64,000 nucleotides of DNA, taken from Thermoactinomyces mirandus (GTDB lineage Bacteria; Bacillota; Bacilli; Thermoactinomycetales; Thermoactinomycetaceae). Under the pieces are notes generated by a model. It saw only the letters and a program-made list of their open reading frames with translations, was not told the origin of the DNA and searched no databases. Position 1 is the first letter of the stretch. Every line of letters begins with the position of its first letter. Of this stretch, positions 37,009-47,116 are shown in pieces. The position numbers and the translations under genes were made by a program. Location of the stretch: assembly GCF_013868055.1 (NCBI RefSeq), contig NZ_JACEOL010000036.1, forward strand, positions 62,001 to 126,000, given 5' to 3'.

Positions 37009-37362
37009 CTACATGGAAAATTCAGGGGGTGAAATGGGGACTTTTTCCTCATGGTAAATTTTTTTCAAGTAAACCAGATAGTAGGACTTGAACTCTTTGT
37101 TTTTAAGCGGGTGGATCTCAATCAGGCCTTTTTTCTCCAGATGCTCCATCGCGGAGGCTACTTTTGTGTAAGGATAATCCATTTCCTTGGCCAGCCGGAA
37201 GTGATTGATGATCAGTCCCCGAGGAGGTATCCTGACTCTGAATATGTTGTCGGTTCTTGTTTTTGTTGAAGCCAGGCGACTCAGTTCGTAATAGACAAAA
37301 CGTTCCGCAGGGGGGAGTTTATCTGCCACGGAATAAGGAATTTGAAAAGAATGAGGTTTCAT
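37009..37362 (-). CDS. Small winged-helix-like DNA-binding protein, 117 aa
   Basis: A 117-residue protein with the helix pattern of a winged-helix domain (about residues 15-95), with a probable recognition region near LAKEMDYPYTKVASAMEHLEKKGLIEI. This resembles the fold used by plasmid and phage replication or MarR-like regulators. No exact family is recognised. It has a good AGGAGAG ribosome site and a strong terminator. It sits in the accessory island among decayed sequence and may be a remnant of a mobile element. Confidence 0.65.
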   Translation of the reverse strand: MKPHSFQIPYSVADKLPPAERFVYYELSRLASTKTRTDNIFRVRIPPRGLIINHFRLAKEMDYPYTKVASAMEHLEKKGLIEIHPLKNKEFKSYYLVYLKKIYHEEKVPISPPEFSM

Positions 37363-37396
37363 GATCGGTCTCTCCTGTTTTTTAACTTAGAGGTTA

Positions 37397-37473
37397 AAAG
37401 GATGCCACTTGCCTAACTCCTTTGAAATGGAGAAAGGAATAAGGCTTAACGGGAGAAGCGGTCGGCATCCTTT
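37397..37473 (-). repeat. Large hairpin upstream of the winged-helix gene
   Basis: An outer inverted repeat of 10 bp (AAAGGATGCC at 37397-37406 with GGCATCCTTT at 37464-37473) encloses a second imperfect stem containing CCTTT/AAAGG. Read on the minus strand, the outer stem ends in a T-run, so it may work as a terminator or attenuator in the leader of the winged-helix gene. It may instead be a cruciform relic of a mobile element. Confidence 0.45.
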
Positions 37474-38454
37474 GAAGAGGTGTGATCCTGGAGCGGTTGT
37501 ATTTCCCGCTGCTTTAGGCAAACAACAAATTTTTGACCAAAACGGAACATTAATATCTCCCCGGTCCGCCAATTTCAATAAATTTCAGCTCAATCGCATC
37601 TTTCGTATTGAAGGAAACCTGTCTTCTCTCTTTTTTTATATTTCCTCATTCACCAGGCATCCCCTTTCCAGACACATAATAGACCAAAGCAATTGCATAT
37701 TGCGTAATTCCATAGGTGTCTGTATGGATGGGCTACATTTTCCGGAGCCGACTCCCTGATATGATCCCGTCTTTTGACGATGGTTTCCGGACTGTTCCCG
37801 TGCGCCGCTGTACCCGATAAGCAGTGCTCCCTTGTATGGAAATAGCCTGAATTTTTAGACAGGTACCGTTCAGAATGATTTTGTGCTTTCCTCTCAGGCT
37901 GAAATGATGCCTGGTACGTTTACCGTATGATCATGTTGATCTACTTTACTTCCACCAGGGGGTTCGTTTATGAAACAGGGCCGGTTTCCGGATTGCCCCT
38001 GCTTTCGGTCATCCTCATGCCTGGTAAAAGAGCCGTTGCGTTACGCCAGCTGCCCGATAAAACCATCCTTTTTCTGATGATGTTCCAGACTTCTCTTTGT
38101 ATCTGCAAAATATCCTTTGCCGTTTTTCGGAAATTCCACCCGGAAAGAAAAACCTTTTTTGTGACCGCTATCACATAAATATGCTCTCTTCACCACTGCG
38201 CCTCCTGCCCACTGAAGGGCGGGGGATGGCGACAGTTGCGTAAGAGCCCCTTGGGGTCAATATCAGGCAGCCAGTCAGCTGTGCTTGCCTGAAACTACGA
38301 TTGTCATGACCTTTGTCCGTGCAGATTGCCCGTGGTGTTGATTATCCGGACTATTGTCTATTATATAGATAATAACATCAATATGAATAAAAATATATTA
38401 AAGATTAATAAAAAAGCGAAGCAAAAGATTACAGACTATTCGCATAAAAAGCAA
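37474..38454. pseudogene. Decayed coding relics, about 1 kb
   Basis: No intact gene was found. On the minus strand near 38020-38180 an interrupted frame encodes a stretch ending KKDGFIGQLA before a stop, and short frames continue beyond in shifted phases. This pattern looks like an eroded gene, perhaps a transposase, but the homology is not certain. Base composition is mixed and several stops interrupt every frame. Together with the toxin locus it marks a region tolerant of insertion and decay. Confidence 0.35.
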
Positions 38455-38482
38455 TGAATGACCACTCAGTGTATGTTAGAAT
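38455..38482 (+). promoter_or_regulatory. FadR-like operator and extended -10 promoter of fadF
   Basis: TGAATGACCACTCAGT (38455-38470) resembles the B. subtilis FadR operator core (TGAATGA-spacer-TCA). It overlaps the spacer of a promoter with extended -10 TGT-TAGAAT (38474-38482). A TetR-type repressor bound here would block transcription. Confidence 0.45.
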
Positions 38483-38568
38483 AGAAACAAATTAATCTAA
38501 AGTGAATTCATGCAAGGCGACAATTTCATTTTTCAGAATTACATAAATAGTGGAAAGGGGAGCAAACC

Positions 38569-40671
38569 ATGTCGATATTGCAGATCTTGAACCTTCTCTT
38601 GTTTCTGGGGGTTGCAGCATATGCATTTTACCTGTTTGCCGATGTTTTGTATAAGCGCTATCAATATGTAAAGCTGGGGAAGCCGGCTGACTTTGATCCG
38701 GATCTGAAAGAAGGAATCAATCAGTTGCTGGTTTATGTCTTTGGACAGAAGAAATTGCTTAAAGACAAAAAGAGCGGCATCATGCATGTGGTTATGTTTT
38801 ACGGATTCATCATTATCCAGTTTGGGGCCATTGATTTGTTCATCAAGGGGCTGGCACCCGGAAGCTATTTGCCCGTACCAGCCTATCCTTTTTTCCAGTT
38901 TCTCCAGGAACTGACCGTACTCTCCGTTCTGGCAGTAACCTTTTATGCTTTTTACCGTCGCTATGTTGAAAAAATTTCCCGCCTGAAAAGAGGCTTTAAA
39001 GCCGGACTGGTGATTATTTTTCTTACTTTGCTCATGTTATCCATTTTACTGTCGCTGTCATTTGAAAAAATGTGGTTTGGGCAGGGTGTAACCTGGTATA
39101 CGCCGGTATCGTCCGCCATCGCACTGCCTTTTATGGACTGGTTGAGCCAGGAAACCGCCCGGGGTTTCTTTTATGTCTTTTGGTGGATGCATGCCCTGGT
39201 ATTGTTTGCTTTTTTGGTATATGTGCCTCAGTCCAAACATTTCCATCTGTTTGTCGCGCCCTTGAATGTGTTTCTGAAAAAACGGCAGGGGCCAGCCAAA
39301 TTGTCCCTGATCGATTTTGAAGATGAATCGCTTGAAGAATATGGGGCTGGGAAAATCGAGGATTTCAGCCAAAAACAGCTGATCGATCTATATGCTTGTG
39401 TGGAATGCGGGCGTTGTACCAACATGTGTCCTGCGGCAGGAACAGGCAAACTGCTGTCTCCGATGGATCTGATTGTAAAAATGAGGGACCACCTGACGGT
39501 AAAGGGAGCGGCACTTACTTCCAGGAGCCCGTGGGTACCCGATTTTGTGTTTGCAAGTACAAATCAGGCCATTTTGGAAACGGCAGTCACCCGGGATGAA
39601 GACGGGAAACCGGCCGGTTCTGCCAATCTGATCAATCTGATCGGGGATGTGATCACCGAACAGGAACTGTGGTCATGTACCACCTGCCGAAATTGCGAAG
39701 ATCAATGCCCTGTCATGAATGAACATGTAGACAAGATTATTGATATGCGCCGCTATCTGGTGCTGACAGAAGGAAAAATGAGTCCGGAAGCTTCCCGCAC
39801 CTTCTCCAATATTGAGCGTCAGGGAAACCCTTGGGGCATTAGCCGGAAAGAACGGGACAAATGGCGGGAAAAAGCGGAAGTACCTGTTCCAACAGTGAAG
39901 GAAGAAAAGGATTTTGAATATCTTTTCTTTGTCGGTTCGATGGGTTCCTATGATAACCGCAGCCAGAAAATCAGCCTTGCGCTGGTGAAACTCTTGCACC
40001 ATGCAGGCGTCAAATTTGCCATTCTGGGGAAAAAGGAGAAAAACTCGGGCGACACACCGCGCCGCATGGGAAATGAATTTCTGTTCCAGCAATTGGCGAT
40101 GGAGAATATTGCTTTGTTTGAAAAACATAAGGTGAAAAAAATCATTACGATCGACCCTCATACTTACAACGCCTTTAAGAATGAGTATACTGATCTCGGA
40201 CTGGAGGCAGAGGTTTATCACCATACGGAAGTTCTGGCCGATCTGCTCAAACAGGGGCGCATCAGACCGGCAAAAGAAGTGAGGGAACGGGTGACCTACC
40301 ATGATTCCTGCTATCTGGGCCGGTATAACGGAGTGTTTGATCCGCCGCGTTACATTCTTGAGCAGATTCCTGGTGTGGAACTGGTAGAGATGAAGCGGAA
40401 TAAAGAAAACGGAATGTGCTGCGGAGCCGGCGGCGGAATGATGTGGATGGAAGAAACGGAAGGAGTAAGGATCAATGTGGCCCGGACCGAACAGGCGCTT
40501 GAGGTGAAACCGACTCTGATTGGAAGCGCATGTCCTTATTGTCTGACGATGTTGTCAGACGGAACCAAAGCCAAAGAATTGGAGGATCAGGTCAAAACCA
40601 TGGACGTTGCCGAAATATTGGCTTTGTCGATCGAAGACGATGCGACTGAGGCGGAAAAGAGAGTTCATTAA
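38569..40671 (+). CDS. fadF: FadF-like iron-sulfur membrane oxidoreductase
   Basis: A 700-residue membrane protein of the heterodisulfide-reductase-like group, matching B. subtilis FadF (YwjF). It probably passes electrons from acyl-CoA dehydrogenase/ETF to the quinone pool. It has an N-terminal membrane part with five or six helices (about residues 1-230), two 4Fe-4S motifs (CVECGRCTNMCP near residue 276, and CTTCRNCEDQCP near 370) and CCG-type cysteine-rich domains (CCGAGGG near 617 and an earlier HDSCYLGRY). Adjacent thiolase, Hbd and two acyl-CoA dehydrogenases match the fadF-acdA arrangement. A strong terminator and about 370 bases separate it from thl. Confidence 0.92.
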   Translation: MSILQILNLLLFLGVAAYAFYLFADVLYKRYQYVKLGKPADFDPDLKEGINQLLVYVFGQKKLLKDKKSGIMHVVMFYGFIIIQFGAIDLFIKGLAPGSYLPVPAYPFFQFLQELTVLSVLAVTFYAFYRRYVEKISRLKRGFKAGLVIIFLTLLMLSILLSLSFEKMWFGQGVTWYTPVSSAIALPFMDWLSQETARGFFYVFWWMHALVLFAFLVYVPQSKHFHLFVAPLNVFLKKRQGPAKLSLIDFEDESLEEYGAGKIEDFSQKQLIDLYACVECGRCTNMCPAAGTGKLLSPMDLIVKMRDHLTVKGAALTSRSPWVPDFVFASTNQAILETAVTRDEDGKPAGSANLINLIGDVITEQELWSCTTCRNCEDQCPVMNEHVDKIIDMRRYLVLTEGKMSPEASRTFSNIERQGNPWGISRKERDKWREKAEVPVPTVKEEKDFEYLFFVGSMGSYDNRSQKISLALVKLLHHAGVKFAILGKKEKNSGDTPRRMGNEFLFQQLAMENIALFEKHKVKKIITIDPHTYNAFKNEYTDLGLEAEVYHHTEVLADLLKQGRIRPAKEVRERVTYHDSCYLGRYNGVFDPPRYILEQIPGVELVEMKRNKENGMCCGAGGGMMWMEETEGVRINVARTEQALEVKPTLIGSACPYCLTMLSDGTKAKELEDQVKTMDVAEILALSIEDDATEAEKRVH

Positions 40672-40693
40672 ATCGGCTTTTAAACTGCAATAA

Positions 40694-40728
40694 AACGGGA
40701 AATGCCTCAATCCAAGGCATTTCCCGTT
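40694..40728 (+). terminator. Terminator-like hairpin after fadF
   Basis: A perfect 14-bp stem (AACGGGAAATGCCT at 40694-40707 with its complement at 40715-40728) around a 7-base loop. The T-run behind it is weak, so it may also be a processing or stabilising hairpin. Confidence 0.6.
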
Positions 40729-41037
40729 GTTCAAGCACTATGGTTTGAAGGATTGGAGAAATGCAGTCAGCAATTTTTGCAATCTGAAGAGCAAGTTTAA
40801 GAGACAGCCATTGTGGCGAATCGGGCAGATGGATGGAGGGGTGATAAAAAGAGTCTTATTTTCAATCGAATTAAAAATTCAATAAATACGAAATAAACAA
40901 GTTAATAGAAATAGATAAATTTAATTAACTATTGTTAAAAAACATAATTTCCGGTAAGCTTAAGTTGAAGACGTTTAAAAGGGGCGTGCGTCATCACCGA
41001 ACGAACGCTCGATAGAACATGTCGGAGGTGTAGCGAG
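40729..41037. promoter_or_regulatory. Region before thl with TetR-like operator
   Basis: This 309-base gap is AT-rich. CGAACGAACGCTCG (40998-41011) is an inverted-repeat-like operator about 25 bases before the TTG start. Its half-site CGAACGA recurs as CGAACGAGCGCTCG inside the acyl-CoA dehydrogenase gene at 43552-43565. The TetR regulator encoded at 46460 is the likely binder. No gene was seen here. Confidence 0.45.
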
Positions 41038-42219
41038 TTGCCAGAAACGGTAATTTTGGGTGGTGCACGGACACCGTTTGGGAAATTCGGGGGAAGCCTG
41101 AAGGACAAAGCGGCCGTTGAACTGGGAGGAACCGCGATCCGTGCCGCATTGGAAAAAAGCGGTGTTTCCGATGAAGCGGTCGATGAAGTGATCATGGGGA
41201 TGGTATTGCAGGGGGGAGCCGGACAGATTCCCGCCCGTCAGGCAGCGCGACACGCCGGTTTGAGCTGGGAAGTGGGAAGCGAAACCATTAACAAGGTTTG
41301 TGCTTCCGGGCTTCGCAGCGTGACTCTGGCTGACCAGATTTTGCGTGCCGGTGATGCCAGCCTGATTGTGGCCGGCGGAATGGAAAGCATGAGCAATGCC
41401 CCGTATGCTTTGCCTGACGCACGCTTTGGCCATCGTATGGGAGATGGGAAAGTAGTCGATCTGATGGTTCATGACGGCTTGTGGTGTGCTTTTCACGATG
41501 TGCATATGATCATACACGGCAGCCAGACGGCAAAAGACCAGGGCATTTCCCGCGAAGAGCAGGATGAATGGGCGCTGAGAAGCCACCAGCGGGCCTGGAA
41601 AGCGATTCAGGCAGGGTGGTTTGCTGAAGAGATTGTCCCGGTTCAGGTGAAGACCCGAATGGCGGAGCAAACGGTTGTCCAGGATGAAGCCGTCCGGCCG
41701 GATACCAGTTTGGATAAACTGGCTGCCCTGAAACCGGCTTATGTCAAAGATGGTACAATTACGGCCGGGAATGCCCCGGGGGTCAATGATGGAGCAGCGG
41801 CACTGGTTGTTTCCATCCGGGAACAGGCAGAAAAATTGGGCCTAAAGCCATGGGCCCGTATTCTGGGGCATGCCTCCGTGGGCATGGAGGCAAAAGATTT
41901 TCCGATTACCCCCGCGTATGCTGTAAAAAAACTGTTGCAAAAACATCAGCTCTCACCTCAGGACATTGATTTGTATGAAATTAACGAAGCTTTTGCAGCG
42001 GTTGCTTTGGCCAACAGAAAGATTCTGGGGATTGATGCCGAAAAGCTGAATGTTAATGGCGGTGCAGTTGCACTGGGACATCCCATTGGTGCAAGCGGTG
42101 CCCGTATTCTTCTTACGCTGGTGATGGAATTGAGACGGCGCGGAGGAGGAATGGGGATTGCAGCGATTTGCAGCGGGGCTGCCCAGGGAGATGCTGTTTT
42201 AGTCCGAGTCGACGCTTAG
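41038..42219 (+). CDS. Acetyl-CoA acetyltransferase (thiolase)
   Basis: A thiolase of 393 residues that condenses or cleaves acetoacetyl-CoA and 3-ketoacyl-CoA. The nucleophilic Cys is in KVCASGLRS (near residue 88), the catalytic His in [16 protein letters not shown] and the second Cys in CSGAAQGDA. The length and motif set fit either a biosynthetic AtoB/ThlA-type or a FadA-type enzyme; it cannot be told apart by eye. The TTG start is 9 bases behind GGAGGTG. It opens the run thl-hbd-acd-acd-meaB-tetR-icmF. Confidence 0.93.
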   Translation: MPETVILGGARTPFGKFGGSLKDKAAVELGGTAIRAALEKSGVSDEAVDEVIMGMVLQGGAGQIPARQAARHAGLSWEVGSETINKVCASGLRSVTLADQILRAGDASLIVAGGMESMSNAPYALPDARFGHRMGDGKVVDLMVHDGLWCAFHDVHMIIHGSQTAKDQGISREEQDEWALRSHQRAWKAIQAGWFAEEIVPVQVKTRMAEQTVVQDEAVRPDTSLDKLAALKPAYVKDGTITAGNAPGVNDGAAALVVSIREQAEKLGLKPWARILGHASVGMEAKDFPITPAYAVKKLLQKHQLSPQDIDLYEINEAFAAVALANRKILGIDAEKLNVNGGAVALGHPIGASGARILLTLVMELRRRGGGMGIAAICSGAAQGDAVLVRVDA

Positions 42220-42231
42220 AGAGGTGGAGAA

Positions 42232-43095
42232 ATGATGGAAATCAGGCAGATCAGTGTCATCGGCGCCGGGCAGATGGGAAGCGGTATTGCCCAGGTTGCT
42301 GCCCAGGCCGGGTTTCAGGTAACCTTGCTGGATGTTTCTGAAGCTTTTGTCAAAAGAGGAATGGAGCGAATTGCCAGGCAGCTGGAACGGGGCGTAGCAA
42401 AAGGAAAATGGACCGCTGCGGAGAAAGATGCGGTTTTGTCGCGGCTCCAGCCGACCGTTCAGCTGGAAGAAGCAGCCAAAGACGCCGATATGGTGATTGA
42501 GGCAGTCGTTGAAAAAATGGAGGTAAAAACCGATTTGTTCCGTCAGCTGGATCAGAAGTGCCCGACGCACACCATTCTGGCAAGCAACACCTCTTCCCTG
42601 CCGATCACGGAAATTGCGGCGGCAACTTCCCGGCCGGAACGGGTAATTGGCATGCACTTCATGAATCCGGTTCCCGTGATGAAACTGGTGGAGATCATCC
42701 GCGGACTGGCGACACAAGATGAAGTTTATGCGATTGTGAAAGAACTGGCGGAAGCAATGGGAAAAGTTCCGGTTGAAGTAAACGATTTTCCCGGCTTTGT
42801 ATCCAACCGCGTTTTAATGCCCATGATCAATGAGGCAATTTATGCGGTATACGAAGGGGTTGCCGAACCGGAAGCGGTTGACCAGGTGATGAAACTGGGG
42901 ATGAATCATCCGATGGGTCCGTTGACGCTGGCTGACTTTATCGGACTTGATACCTGTTTGTATATCATGGAAACCCTTTATGAAGGATTTGGCGACAGCA
43001 AGTACCGCCCCTGCCCCCTGCTGCGCAAATATGTAAAAGCCGGATGGCTGGGCAAAAAAAGCGGACGGGGATTTTATCAATACGAGGGTGAGTGA
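42232..43095 (+). CDS. hbd: 3-hydroxybutyryl-CoA dehydrogenase
   Basis: This 287-residue NAD(P)-dependent enzyme interconverts 3-hydroxybutyryl-CoA and acetoacetyl-CoA. The Rossmann motif is [14 protein letters not shown] near the N-terminus, and the catalytic His-Asn region appears as [17 protein letters not shown]. The length is typical for Hbd without a fused crotonase domain. Thiolase ends 12 bases upstream. No crotonase gene lies nearby, so hydration of crotonyl-CoA must be encoded elsewhere. Confidence 0.94.
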   Translation: MMEIRQISVIGAGQMGSGIAQVAAQAGFQVTLLDVSEAFVKRGMERIARQLERGVAKGKWTAAEKDAVLSRLQPTVQLEEAAKDADMVIEAVVEKMEVKTDLFRQLDQKCPTHTILASNTSSLPITEIAAATSRPERVIGMHFMNPVPVMKLVEIIRGLATQDEVYAIVKELAEAMGKVPVEVNDFPGFVSNRVLMPMINEAIYAVYEGVAEPEAVDQVMKLGMNHPMGPLTLADFIGLDTCLYIMETLYEGFGDSKYRPCPLLRKYVKAGWLGKKSGRGFYQYEGE

Positions 43096-43140
43096 CCTGT
43101 AAACAGATAAAGATCAACATCGTGGAGTGGAGTGATCCTC

Positions 43141-44286
43141 ATGAGATTTTCGTTTACGCCGGAGCAGGAAATGATGCGCAGGATGGTGCGCGACTTTGCT
43201 GAAACGGAAATCACTCCGATTGTGGGCAAAATGGATGAAGAAGACCTGTTTCCAAGAGAGATCATCAATAAAATGGCGGCGTTGGGCTTGATGGGGATTC
43301 CCATCCCTGAGGAGTGGGGAGGAGCCGGTGCGGACTTTACTTCATATATTCTCGCTTTGGAGGAGATTTCCAAGGCAAGTGCGACGGTAGGAGTTATTCT
43401 GGCCGTTCACACGTCAGTCGGAACGATGCCCATTTTAAAATACGGCACCGACACACAGAAAAAGAGATTCGTGACCCGGCTGGCGCAAGGGGATTATCTG
43501 GGGGCGTTTGCCCTGACTGAGCCACAGGCCGGTTCGGATGCGGCCAACCTTCGAACGAGCGCTCGTAAAGTTGCCGATAAATATATTTTAAATGGCAGCA
43601 AAATGTTTATTACCAACAGTGGAGAAGCCGATATTTATGTCACCTTCGCCGTCACTGATCCGGACAGGGGTTCCAAAGGAATATCCGCATTTATTGTAGA
43701 GAAAGATACTCCTGGTTTCCGGGTTGGCAAAAAAGAGAAAAAAATGGGATTGAACGGATCAAACACCTGCGAATTGATTTTTGAGGATGCCGAAGTGCCG
43801 GAAGAGAATTTGCTCGGTTGCGAGGGGCAAGGGTATGAGATCGCTTTGTCCAATTTGGCGGGAGGCCGGATTGGAATTGCGGCCCAGGCGGTTGGCATTG
43901 CGCAAGGCGCGATGAATGCGGCGCTTGCCTATACCAGGGAACGGAAACAGTTCGGAGCCCCGATCGCGCAAAAACAGGCGGTTCAGTTCAAGTTGGCCGA
44001 TATGGCTACCCGGATTGAAGCAGCCCGCCTTCTCATTTATCGTGCGGCAGAACAGAAACAGCTGGGCCTTGCCTGCAAAAAAGAGGCCTCGATGGCCAAA
44101 ATGTTTGCGACGGATACGGCCATGAAAGTGACAACGGAGGCCGTCCAAATCTTTGGAGGATACGGTTATACACGGGAATATCCTGTTGAAAGGATGTTTC
44201 GTGATGCGAAAATTACCCAGATTTATGAAGGAACGAATGAGATTCAACGAATTGTGATTTCCGGCCAGCTTTTGGCAGATGACTGA
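43141..44286 (+). CDS. Short-chain acyl-CoA dehydrogenase (paralogue 1)
   Basis: A 381-residue FAD-dependent acyl-CoA dehydrogenase that forms the 2,3-double bond of short or branched acyl-CoAs. The family motifs include ALTEPQAGSDAAN and the C-terminal [11 protein letters not shown], with the general-base Glu near residue 367. I chose the ATG at 43141, 8 bases behind TGGAG, rather than the GTG at 43132. The next gene is a close paralogue, which suggests tandem duplication with divided substrate ranges. FadF upstream is the likely electron acceptor. Confidence 0.93.
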   Translation: MRFSFTPEQEMMRRMVRDFAETEITPIVGKMDEEDLFPREIINKMAALGLMGIPIPEEWGGAGADFTSYILALEEISKASATVGVILAVHTSVGTMPILKYGTDTQKKRFVTRLAQGDYLGAFALTEPQAGSDAANLRTSARKVADKYILNGSKMFITNSGEADIYVTFAVTDPDRGSKGISAFIVEKDTPGFRVGKKEKKMGLNGSNTCELIFEDAEVPEENLLGCEGQGYEIALSNLAGGRIGIAAQAVGIAQGAMNAALAYTRERKQFGAPIAQKQAVQFKLADMATRIEAARLLIYRAAEQKQLGLACKKEASMAKMFATDTAMKVTTEAVQIFGGYGYTREYPVERMFRDAKITQIYEGTNEIQRIVISGQLLADD

Positions 44287-44350
44287 AGCAGGATTCAGAC
44301 GGAACGGAAAAGAGTGAACGGCACATTAACCGGTTAGGGGAGTGAAACAG

Positions 44351-45493
44351 ATGCAGTTTCAGTTGAGTGAAGAGCATGAAATGATGCGCAAAATGGTGCG
44401 TGATTTTGCTTTGAATGAGGTTGCCCCGACAGCGGCAGAAAGAGATGAAAAAGAAGTGTTTGATCGCACCATTTTTGAAAAAATGGCCGAGCTTGGTTTG
44501 ACGGGAATTCCCTTTCCCGAAGAAGATGGCGGTGTCGGAGCCGACTTTTTAAGCTATGTCATTACTGTTGAAGAGTTGTCGCGCGTATGTGCCGCAACGG
44601 GTGTCACGCTGTCTGCGCACATCTCGCTCGCCGGCTGGCCCATCTATAAATTCGGTTCACCCGATCAAAAAGAACGTTTTTTGCGGCCTTTGGCGGAAGG
44701 AAGCAAACTGGGTGCGTTTGGCTTGACCGAACCGGGATCGGGATCGGATTCAGCAGGGATGAAAACAACTGGCGTTCGTGACGGAGAGGACTATATCCTT
44801 AATGGAAATAAAATTTTTATAACCAATGGAGGAGAAGCGGAAATTTATGTGGTTTTCGCTGTTACGGACCCCCATTTGAAACATAAAGGGATTACTGCCT
44901 TTATCGTTGAAAAGGATACCCCGGGCTTTTCAATCGGAAAGAAAGAAAAGAAATTGGGCATCCGTTCTTCCCCCACAACCGAAATCGTGTTCGAAGATTG
45001 CCGTATACCTGCCAGCCAGCGTCTGGGTGAAGAGGGACAGGGTTTCAAAATTGCGATGATGACATTGGATGGCGGGCGAAACGGCATTGCGGCCCAGGCG
45101 GTCGGAATTGCGCAAGGCGCCCTGGATGCCGCACTCGGTTATGCAAAGGAACGGAAACAGTTTGGCAAGCCAATTGCCACGAACCAGGCCATACAGTTCA
45201 AACTGGCCGATATGGCTACCCAGATTGAGGCTGCCCGCCTGTTGACCTACCAGGCTGCCTGGCTGGAAAGCGAAGGACTCCCCTACGGGAAAGCATCGGC
45301 AATGGCCAAATTGTTTGCCGGAGATGTGGCCATGCAGGTTACGACGGAAGCCGTTCAGATTTTTGGAGGATATGGATATACACGCGAATATCCGGTCGAA
45401 CGCATGATGAGGGACGCAAAGATAACACAAATTTATGAAGGAACAAACGAAATTCAACGGGTAGTCATTTCAAACTACTTGCTCAAAGAGTGA
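44351..45493 (+). CDS. Short-chain acyl-CoA dehydrogenase (paralogue 2)
   Basis: A second 380-residue acyl-CoA dehydrogenase, similar over its whole length to the preceding gene. It has [13 protein letters not shown] and the same YEGTNEIQR end. The ATG at 44351 follows GGGGAG by 8 bases. Two such genes in tandem occur near meaB and icmF in related genomes, and could serve butyryl- and isobutyryl-CoA (or 2-methylbutyryl-CoA) separately. Substrates are inferred. Confidence 0.93.
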   Translation: MQFQLSEEHEMMRKMVRDFALNEVAPTAAERDEKEVFDRTIFEKMAELGLTGIPFPEEDGGVGADFLSYVITVEELSRVCAATGVTLSAHISLAGWPIYKFGSPDQKERFLRPLAEGSKLGAFGLTEPGSGSDSAGMKTTGVRDGEDYILNGNKIFITNGGEAEIYVVFAVTDPHLKHKGITAFIVEKDTPGFSIGKKEKKLGIRSSPTTEIVFEDCRIPASQRLGEEGQGFKIAMMTLDGGRNGIAAQAVGIAQGALDAALGYAKERKQFGKPIATNQAIQFKLADMATQIEAARLLTYQAAWLESEGLPYGKASAMAKLFAGDVAMQVTTEAVQIFGGYGYTREYPVERMMRDAKITQIYEGTNEIQRVVISNYLLKE

Positions 45494-45513
45494 AAAGGAC
45501 GTAGGAGTGGGGA

Positions 45514-46503
45514 ATGATGGAAACATGGCTCAGTGAAGTGGAACAAAAAAACAAACGGAAAATTGCCCGCCTGATTACCAGGATCGAAAACGGGGAACCT
45601 GAAACAGACAAATGGCTGGAAACTCTTTATCCAAAGACCGGAAACGCTTATATCATCGGAATTACCGGCTCGCCGGGGGCCGGGAAAAGTTCTTTGCTGG
45701 ATGAGTTTATCGCCTGTCTTCGCAGGTCGAAGATTACGGTCGGGGTCATTTCAATTGATCCTACCAGTCCCTATACCGGCGGAGCGATCCTGGGAGACCG
45801 GGTAAGAATGATGCGCCATTCCCTGGATGAAGGGGTATTTATCCGCAGTATGGGAAGCCGGGGATCTCTGGGAGGGTTGTCGCGGTCGGCCAGGGACGCG
45901 GTTACTGTTCTGGATGCTGCCGGGTATGATGTGATTCTGCTGGAGACCGTGGGAGTGGGACAGGCGGAGCTGGATGTGATGCATGTGGCGGATACGGTTT
46001 GTCTGGTGCTCAATCCGACTGCCGGTGATGTGATCCAGGTATTCAAAGCCGGAATAATGGAAATTGCCGATTTGTTCGTGATCAATAAAGCAGATTTGCC
46101 GGGAGTGAACCGCCTTGAAGGGGAAATTAATGATTTGCTGGATCTGTCAAAACAGGACTCGGGCTGGCGTCCTCCCATTGTCCGCACCATTGCCACCCGG
46201 GGGGAAGGAATCGATTTGTGGTGGAATGCTGCAAAGAGCCATCTGGATTACCTGAAGCAGAATGGAGAATTGAACCGCAGACGAAAACGGCAGCTTGAGC
46301 TGGAAACAAGGAACCTCATTGAGGAAACTGTACGCCGTTATCTGGAAAAAGTCTGGAGCGATCCTGCCTGGCAAAAACAGCTGGAGTGTCTGGAAAAACG
46401 GAATATCAGCCCGCGTACATTGGCCAGGAAATGGCTGGATCAACTTGGGAGGGGGATCTGTGAAGAAAAAGTCGAAACTCATTCCTTCAATGATCAAAGA
46501 TGA
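45514..46503 (+). CDS. meaB: G-protein chaperone MeaB
   Basis: MeaB is a GTPase that gates cofactor loading and protects B12-dependent acyl-CoA mutases. The 329-residue protein has Walker A GSPGAGKSS near residue 52, the VGVGQAE region and an NKAD base-recognition motif. It is encoded just before TetR and icmF, a Bacillales pattern. Two ATG codons in a row open the gene after a GTAGGAG site. The 3' end overlaps the GTG start of the TetR gene. Confidence 0.95.
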   Translation: MMETWLSEVEQKNKRKIARLITRIENGEPETDKWLETLYPKTGNAYIIGITGSPGAGKSSLLDEFIACLRRSKITVGVISIDPTSPYTGGAILGDRVRMMRHSLDEGVFIRSMGSRGSLGGLSRSARDAVTVLDAAGYDVILLETVGVGQAELDVMHVADTVCLVLNPTAGDVIQVFKAGIMEIADLFVINKADLPGVNRLEGEINDLLDLSKQDSGWRPPIVRTIATRGEGIDLWWNAAKSHLDYLKQNGELNRRRKRQLELETRNLIEETVRRYLEKVWSDPAWQKQLECLEKRNISPRTLARKWLDQLGRGICEEKVETHSFNDQR

Positions 46504-47116
46504 ACGTTTGATCGAACAACGGCGGCAGCAAATTATTGAAGGGGCGGTACGGTTATTTGTAAAGAAAGGTTTCTATAAAACCACAACCCGGGAAATTGCC
46601 AAGGAATGCGGATTATCAATCGGAACGATGTATGAATATATTCAAACCAAGGAAGATGTTCTTTATCTGGTGTGTGAATATATTCATTCAGAACTAGAAA
46701 AACGTTTGCTGAAAGTAATGAATGAAGAGGATTCCGGCATCGAATCCTTGTTAAAAAGTCTGAAAAAATTGTTTTGCGCAATGGATGAAATGAGATCGCT
46801 CGTTCTCCTGATTTACCAGGAAACGAAATCATTGCCAAGGGATAAAATGAAGTATGTATTGAGCAAAGAAGAAGAAATTACCAATCTGTTTGTACGTATT
46901 CTGGAAAAGGGAATGAAGGACGGAACAATTCAGATTGACGCTTCTTCCATCAATTTGATGGCCCACAATATCATGGTAATTGGCCAAATGTGGACATTTC
47001 GCCATTGGGCCTTGGGTCGTGAATATGATCTGGAGGAGTTTACAAAGCGGCAAATGTCTTTATTGCTAGGACAATTTACGGCTGGGGGAGAGTGGAATGC
47101 AGGTGATCCGACCTAA
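46460..47116 (+). CDS. TetR-family regulator
   Basis: A 218-residue TetR/AcrR regulator. The N-terminal helix-turn-helix lies in [32 protein letters not shown] (about residues 40-70), and the C-terminal ligand-binding part is typical. I chose GTG at 46460, 4-7 bases behind a GGGAGGGGG site; the longer frame starts inside meaB. It overlaps both meaB and icmF, so it belongs to the same transcript. By position it may repress the fadF-thl-icmF genes in response to an acyl-CoA, as FadR does in B. subtilis. Confidence 0.9.
   Translation: MKKKSKLIPSMIKDERLIEQRRQQIIEGAVRLFVKKGFYKTTTREIAKECGLSIGTMYEYIQTKEDVLYLVCEYIHSELEKRLLKVMNEEDSGIESLLKSLKKLFCAMDEMRSLVLLIYQETKSLPRDKMKYVLSKEEEITNLFVRILEKGMKDGTIQIDASSINLMAHNIMVIGQMWTFRHWALGREYDLEEFTKRQMSLLLGQFTAGGEWNAGDPT

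Noticed and set aside
36865-37032. 55-codon frame starting GTG at 36865 with an AGGTGA site
   Set aside because: It runs through the terminator hairpin at 36922-36979 and overlaps the end of the opposite-strand gene; no family support. It may be an old truncated gene, but I cannot support it.
43552-43565. CGAACGAGCGCTCG inside acyl-CoA dehydrogenase 1
   Set aside because: It resembles the putative operator at 40998, but it is in the coding sequence, where codon choice for Arg-Thr-Ser-Ala-Arg can produce it by chance.
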